The position numbers and the translations under genes were made by a program. A stretch of 64,000 nucleotides of DNA from Leptolyngbyaceae cyanobacterium C42_A2020_001 (GTDB taxonomy: Bacteria > Cyanobacteriota > Cyanobacteriia > Leptolyngbyales > Leptolyngbyaceae), in NCBI GenBank assembly GCA_015272515.1, contig JACYLN010000025.1:47224-111223 (forward strand), given 5' to 3'. Shown one piece after another: positions 61,349 to 64,000 of the stretch. The notes beneath the pieces are model-generated. The model was given only the letters and a program-made list of their open reading frames with translations, had not been told where the DNA came from and ran no database searches. The first letter of the stretch is position 1, and every line of letters starts with the position of its first letter.

Positions 61349-61691
61349 GAATGACTAAACCGTGCATTTTGAACCTGAACCATCCTAACGCTCAATGCTG
61401 TAAACATTGCCGAATTGGTTCTTTAATCTATCTCCACACTGGATCTAGACTGCCCCGAAAGATTTCAGTTCCGACATGATGTAAATGATTGGTTGAGTGT
61501 TCTGCGAAAATAATGAGTCACAAGGAAAGAAGGGATGGGGATAGGAGACAGAAGATAGAAGACAGGAGAAGATGGGTCATTGGTCATTGCTAATCGGTAA
61601 TTGAGTGATCTGTCATTCCCTATTACCTACCCATCACCCATTCCCCATTACCCCCTCCCCCTCCACCCTATTCAATTTGGAAGAGAGAAGA

Positions 61692-63380
61692 ATGTCTGAG
61701 AATTGGAGAAGTAAGGTTATTACTGAAGGTGTGCAGCGATCGCCTAACCGTGCCATGCTGCGAGCGGTGGGCTTTAGCGACGACGATTTTAAGAAGCCGA
61801 TTGTGGGAGTTGCCAGCGCTTACAGCACCATCACTCCCTGCAACATGGGAATTGCGCCCCTGGCAACGAAAGCCGAAGATGGAATTCGGCTCGGAGGGGG
61901 AATGCCCCAAATTTTTGGCACGATTACCGTGAGCGATGGCATTTCGATGGGCACCGAAGGGATGAAATACTCTCTCGTATCACGGGATGTGATTGCCGAC
62001 TCGATTGAAACCGCTTGCAATGCCCAAAGTATGGATGGGGTGCTAGCGATCGGGGGCTGTGATAAAAACATGCCGGGAGCCATGATTGCAATGGCACGGA
62101 TGAACATTCCTGCGATCTTTGTTTACGGCGGTACGATCAAGCCGGGGCATCTGGAAAACGAGGATTTGACTGTGGTGAGTGCGTTTGAAGCGGTGGGGCA
62201 ATACAGCGCTGGCAGAATTGATGAAGTTCGCCTGATGTCGGTAGAGCGGAATGCCTGTCCGGGTGCGGGGTCTTGTGGTGGAATGTATACGGCTAACACG
62301 ATGTCCTCGGCGTTTGAGGCAATGGGGATGAGCCTGATGTATTCTTCCACGATGGCAGCGGAGGATGAAGAAAAGGCAGACAACACGCTGCTGGCAGGCA
62401 AGGTGTTGGTGGAGGCGATTCGCAACAATCTGCGTCCGCGAGACATTATCACCCGCCAGTCGATTGAAAACGCGATCGCGGTGATTATGGCAGTGGGCGG
62501 TTCCACCAATGCGGTGCTGCACTTTTTGGCGATCGCCCATTCTGCCGGAGTGCCCCTCACCCTGGATGATTTTGAAACGATTCGAGAGCGGGTTCCGGTG
62601 CTGTGTGACCTCAAACCATCCGGACGCTATGTGGCAACGGACTTGCACAAAGCAGGTGGCATTCCCCAGGTGATGAAAATGTTGCTGAATCACGGCTTAA
62701 TCCACGGTGATTGCATCACGATCACCGGAGAAACAATTGCTGAACGCTTAAAAGACATTCCCGATCAGCCACGCCCTGACCAGGATGTGATTCGTCCCTG
62801 GGATAACCCCATGTACACCAGTGGGCATCTGGCAGTCCTCAAAGGCAACCTGGCAACTGAAGGATCTGTTGCCAAAATCACAGGGGTCAAAAATCCCCAA
62901 ATTACCGGACCTGCCCGCGTTTTTGATTCGGAAGAAGCCTGTTTGGATGCCATCCTGGCGAATCAGATTAAGCCGGGTGATGTGCTGGTGATTCGTTACG
63001 AAGGGCCCAAAGGTGGTCCCGGAATGCGAGAAATGCTAGCTCCGACCTCGGCAATCATTGGCGCAGGCTTGGGCGATGCGGTTGGCTTAATTACCGATGG
63101 GCGCTTCTCCGGCGGCACTTACGGCATGGTGGTGGGGCACGTGGCACCAGAAGCCTATGTGGGTGGAACGATCGCTCTAGTGGAAGAAGGCGATTCCATT
63201 ACGATCGATGCCCATGCCCGGTTGCTGCAATTGAATATCACGGCTGAAGAATTGGAAAAACGTCGGGCAGCCTGGACACCTCGCCCGCCCCGGTACACGA
63301 CAGGAGTATTGGCAAAATACGCCAGCCTGGTTTCTACGAGTAGCCTCGGTGCCGTCACTGATTTGAATCTGAAACCGTAG
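61692..63380 (+). CDS. ilvD: Dihydroxy-acid dehydratase
   Basis: [98 protein letters not shown]. Confidence 0.98.
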   Translation: MSENWRSKVITEGVQRSPNRAMLRAVGFSDDDFKKPIVGVASAYSTITPCNMGIAPLATKAEDGIRLGGGMPQIFGTITVSDGISMGTEGMKYSLVSRDVIADSIETACNAQSMDGVLAIGGCDKNMPGAMIAMARMNIPAIFVYGGTIKPGHLENEDLTVVSAFEAVGQYSAGRIDEVRLMSVERNACPGAGSCGGMYTANTMSSAFEAMGMSLMYSSTMAAEDEEKADNTLLAGKVLVEAIRNNLRPRDIITRQSIENAIAVIMAVGGSTNAVLHFLAIAHSAGVPLTLDDFETIRERVPVLCDLKPSGRYVATDLHKAGGIPQVMKMLLNHGLIHGDCITITGETIAERLKDIPDQPRPDQDVIRPWDNPMYTSGHLAVLKGNLATEGSVAKITGVKNPQITGPARVFDSEEACLDAILANQIKPGDVLVIRYEGPKGGPGMREMLAPTSAIIGAGLGDAVGLITDGRFSGGTYGMVVGHVAPEAYVGGTIALVEEGDSITIDAHARLLQLNITAEELEKRRAAWTPRPPRYTTGVLAKYASLVSTSSLGAVTDLNLKP

Positions 63381-63504
63381 ATCACTCAAAGCGATCGCTG
63401 TTTGCCAGGGGCGATCGCCGAGTGAGAAAAATTGACAGCTTTAAAACCGATGACGGATTAGAGTAGAAAGTGGTAGGAGAAATTCCTCTTACCACATTAT
63501 CTTG

Positions 63505-63744
63505 ATGAATGCTAAGGTCGTGCAAGCAGAAAAATTATTCGTCTCGCTCCCTGCCTCATTGGTTTGGTTTTTAGAGCAATACAAAACTAATCACCAATTG
63601 AAGTCTCGTTCTCAAGTGATTGAAAAAGCACTGGAGTTGTTGCGAGAGCAGGAATTAGAAAAAGCTTATAGAGAGGCTTCTCAAGAAGTAGAGCCTGCTT
63701 GGGACGTGACAATTGCAGATGGTTTAAGTGATGAAACGTGGTGA
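63505..63744 (+). CDS. Ribbon-helix-helix (MazE/CopG-like) antitoxin
   Basis: LFVSLPASLVWFLEQYKTNHQLKSRSQVIEKALELLREQELEKAYREA; overlaps the toxin start by 14 bp. Confidence 0.8.
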   Translation: MNAKVVQAEKLFVSLPASLVWFLEQYKTNHQLKSRSQVIEKALELLREQELEKAYREASQEVEPAWDVTIADGLSDETW

Positions 63745-63970
63745 AATTTATTATGCTGATCTCAATCCCACAATTGGTTCTGAGGTTGCAAAGTGTCGTC
63801 CAGTTCTAATTGTTAGTAACAACATTAATAATCGAGTTGCCAGCACAATCACAGTTGCTCCTCTAACCTCCCCCTCAAACGGATCTATCCATTTGAGGGG
63901 GAGGATGTCACCTTTGCGCCCTCACCCTAAATCCCTCTCCCAAGCTTGGGAGAGGGACTTTAAGCTTTAA
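63731..63970 (+). pseudogene. MazF/PemK toxin, truncated by a palindromic repeat
   Basis: MKRGEIYYADLNPTIGSEVAKCRPVLIVSNNINNRVASTITVAPLTS is a canonical MazF N-terminus; the rest is repeat-derived (PSNGSIHLRGRMSPLRPHPKSLSQAWERDFKL). Confidence 0.8.
63867..63904. repeat. 38-bp hairpin repeat interrupting mazF
   Basis: CCTCCCCCTCAAACGGAT-CT-ATCCATTTGAGGGGGAGG; 18-nt arms with one mismatch. Confidence 0.85.
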
Positions 63971-64000
63971 CTCCCCTTCTCCCAAGTTTGGGAGAAGGGG
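63933..64000. repeat. Palindromic CCCTCTCCCAAGCTTGGGAGAGGG repeat cluster, continues past the edge
   Basis: Perfect 24-bp palindrome at 63933-63956; near-perfect 28-bp CCCCTTCTCCCAAGTTTGGGAGAAGGGG at 63973-64000. Confidence 0.9.

Noticed and set aside
62043-62693. 216-aa antisense ORF opposite ilvD
   Set aside because: Low-plausibility composition opposite a highly conserved gene; treated as a shadow ORF.
1-64000. Abundant GCGATCGC octamers as a novel repeat
   Set aside because: This is the known HIP1 palindrome of cyanobacteria.

Overview
The window is about 64 kb of cyanobacterial chromosome: HIP1 GCGATCGC palindromes occur throughout, alongside petG, cytM, ctaCDE and OCP-family genes. 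Most of it is core metabolism and housekeeping: mutS, gltX, def, aroH, sppA, leuC, petG/cytM, cobD, queG, nrdR, rpsA, tsaB, ctaC-D-E diverging from ctaA-ctaB, and ilvD. Accessory or signalling content includes multi-GAF histidine kinases, a CyaC-like REC-GAF-GAF-HK-REC-cyclase, a split orange-carotenoid system (HCP next to CTDH, plus a second solo HCP), a CHAT-FHA protease-like protein with an unknown partner, an FHA-PrsW protein, a Trypco1-like protein and a MazEF-like pair whose toxin is broken. The strongest observations beyond routine annotation are: (1) a ~100-bp non-autonomous structured element present three times. Two copies are identical over 104 bp. One has split a GIY-YIG nuclease gene exactly inside its YIG motif with a TA duplication, and the third, divergent copy has its hairpin loop inverted relative to its body. 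(2) mutS has absorbed two intergenic-type low-complexity repeats in frame, one of them a 7-bp tandem array. (3) A CHAT-FHA gene with an intact His/Cys dyad sits beside a small orphan partner, with an FHA-PrsW gene nearby. (4) A MazF/PemK toxin is truncated by a palindromic repeat at the right edge. (5) A marR/2OG-dioxygenase locus diverges from a tandem pair of paralogous small secreted proteins across a promoter rich in inverted repeats. I found no CRISPR array, prophage, transposase ORF, rRNA or tRNA. All calls come from reading the sequence; no database search was run.
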